Assembly: GCA_009929975.1 (NCBI GenBank)
Contig: RZZF01000103.1
Coordinates: forward strand, 1-6,681
DNA: 6,681 bases
Origin: Clostridia bacterium
GTDB lineage: Bacteria; Bacillota; Clostridia; Saccharofermentanales; UBA5734
Direction of reading: 5' to 3'
Positions 6,615 to 6,681 of the stretch are shown piece after piece (position 1 is the stretch's first letter; every line of letters begins with the position of its first letter). Under the pieces are notes generated by a model, which was not told where the DNA came from, made no database searches, and saw only the letters and a list, made by a program, of their open reading frames with translations. The translations under genes were made by a program, and so were the position numbers.

Positions 6615-6651
6615 GTAGAATCATCTGCCATAAACTGTCAGGATCTAACAA
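6583..6651 (-). other. Candidate true start of the AI-2E permease, in the other frame
   Basis: From TTG at 6651-6649 the next minus frame reads about 23 codons, ending in the hydrophobic WQMILLVFCLFLSAFF, which looks like the first half of helix 1. It has a good Shine-Dalgarno, GAGGAG (6666-6661), 9 nt upstream. At the six-T run (plus-strand A at 6583-6588), dropping one base joins it to YALILAYLINP of the permease frame and makes a family-like N-terminus of about 340 residues in total. This is inference from reading; no alignment was run. Confidence 0.5.
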
Positions 6652-6681
6652 ATAACCACGCTCCTCATAAGCAACCGCCAC
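6652..6681 (-). promoter_or_regulatory. Ribosome binding site region at the window's right edge
   Basis: GAGGAG at 6666-6661 on the minus strand is the only good Shine-Dalgarno near the permease start. No convincing promoter is visible in the remaining bases, so the promoter or an upstream operon gene lies outside the window. Confidence 0.45.

Noticed and set aside
1..6681. Mobile element, CRISPR array, toxin-antitoxin or defence module
   Set aside because: No long terminal repeats, transposase or integrase motifs, regularly spaced repeats, or defence-type domains are seen; the tRNA 3' end shows no adjoining att-like duplication.

Overview
The window carries six protein genes, one tRNA and their control signals on about 6.7 kb of moderately GC-rich DNA. 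It looks like an ordinary chromosomal region of a Bacillota (Firmicutes) bacterium. This rests on family content (a DUF975 membrane protein, a Cys-motif FAD protein of the COG2509 type, a DUF1648-like small membrane protein), strong AGGAGG-type ribosome binding sites, consensus sigma-A promoters and a possible CcpA-type operator. The genus cannot be read from the sequence. There is no mobile element, CRISPR array, phage gene or rRNA.

Layout, left to right. (1) Positions 1-901, minus strand: the N-terminal three quarters of argJ (arginine biosynthesis), running off the left edge. (2) Positions 902-1112: a divergent promoter region with a minus promoter for argJ and a plus promoter for the next operon. 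The plus promoter is framed by a perfect 9-bp inverted repeat whose arms resemble cre sites. (3) Positions 1113-3880, plus strand: a tight three-gene operon of a DUF975 multi-pass membrane protein, an FAD-dependent oxidoreductase with a four-cysteine motif, and a 93-residue three-helix membrane protein whose start overlaps the oxidoreductase stop (ATGA). (4) Positions 3919-4085: a stand-alone tRNA-Lys(CTT) gene with a perfect TTGACA-17-TATAAT promoter and a strong intrinsic terminator. (5) Positions 4091-6651, minus strand: an operon of an AI-2E-family permease followed 11 bp later by a serine hydrolase (beta-lactamase fold), closed by its own terminator. The two terminators sit back to back at 4054-4130.

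Functionally this is a mix of amino-acid biosynthesis, translation, membrane proteins of unknown role and a putative intracellular hydrolase; no joint pathway is visible. I found no convincing new multi-gene system. The points most worth checking are the apparent +1 frameshift at a T6 run in the first codons of the AI-2E permease, the inverted cre-like operator at the DUF975 promoter, the cysteine cluster in the FAD protein with its coupled membrane partner, and a strong excess of GATC (about 85 by hand count).
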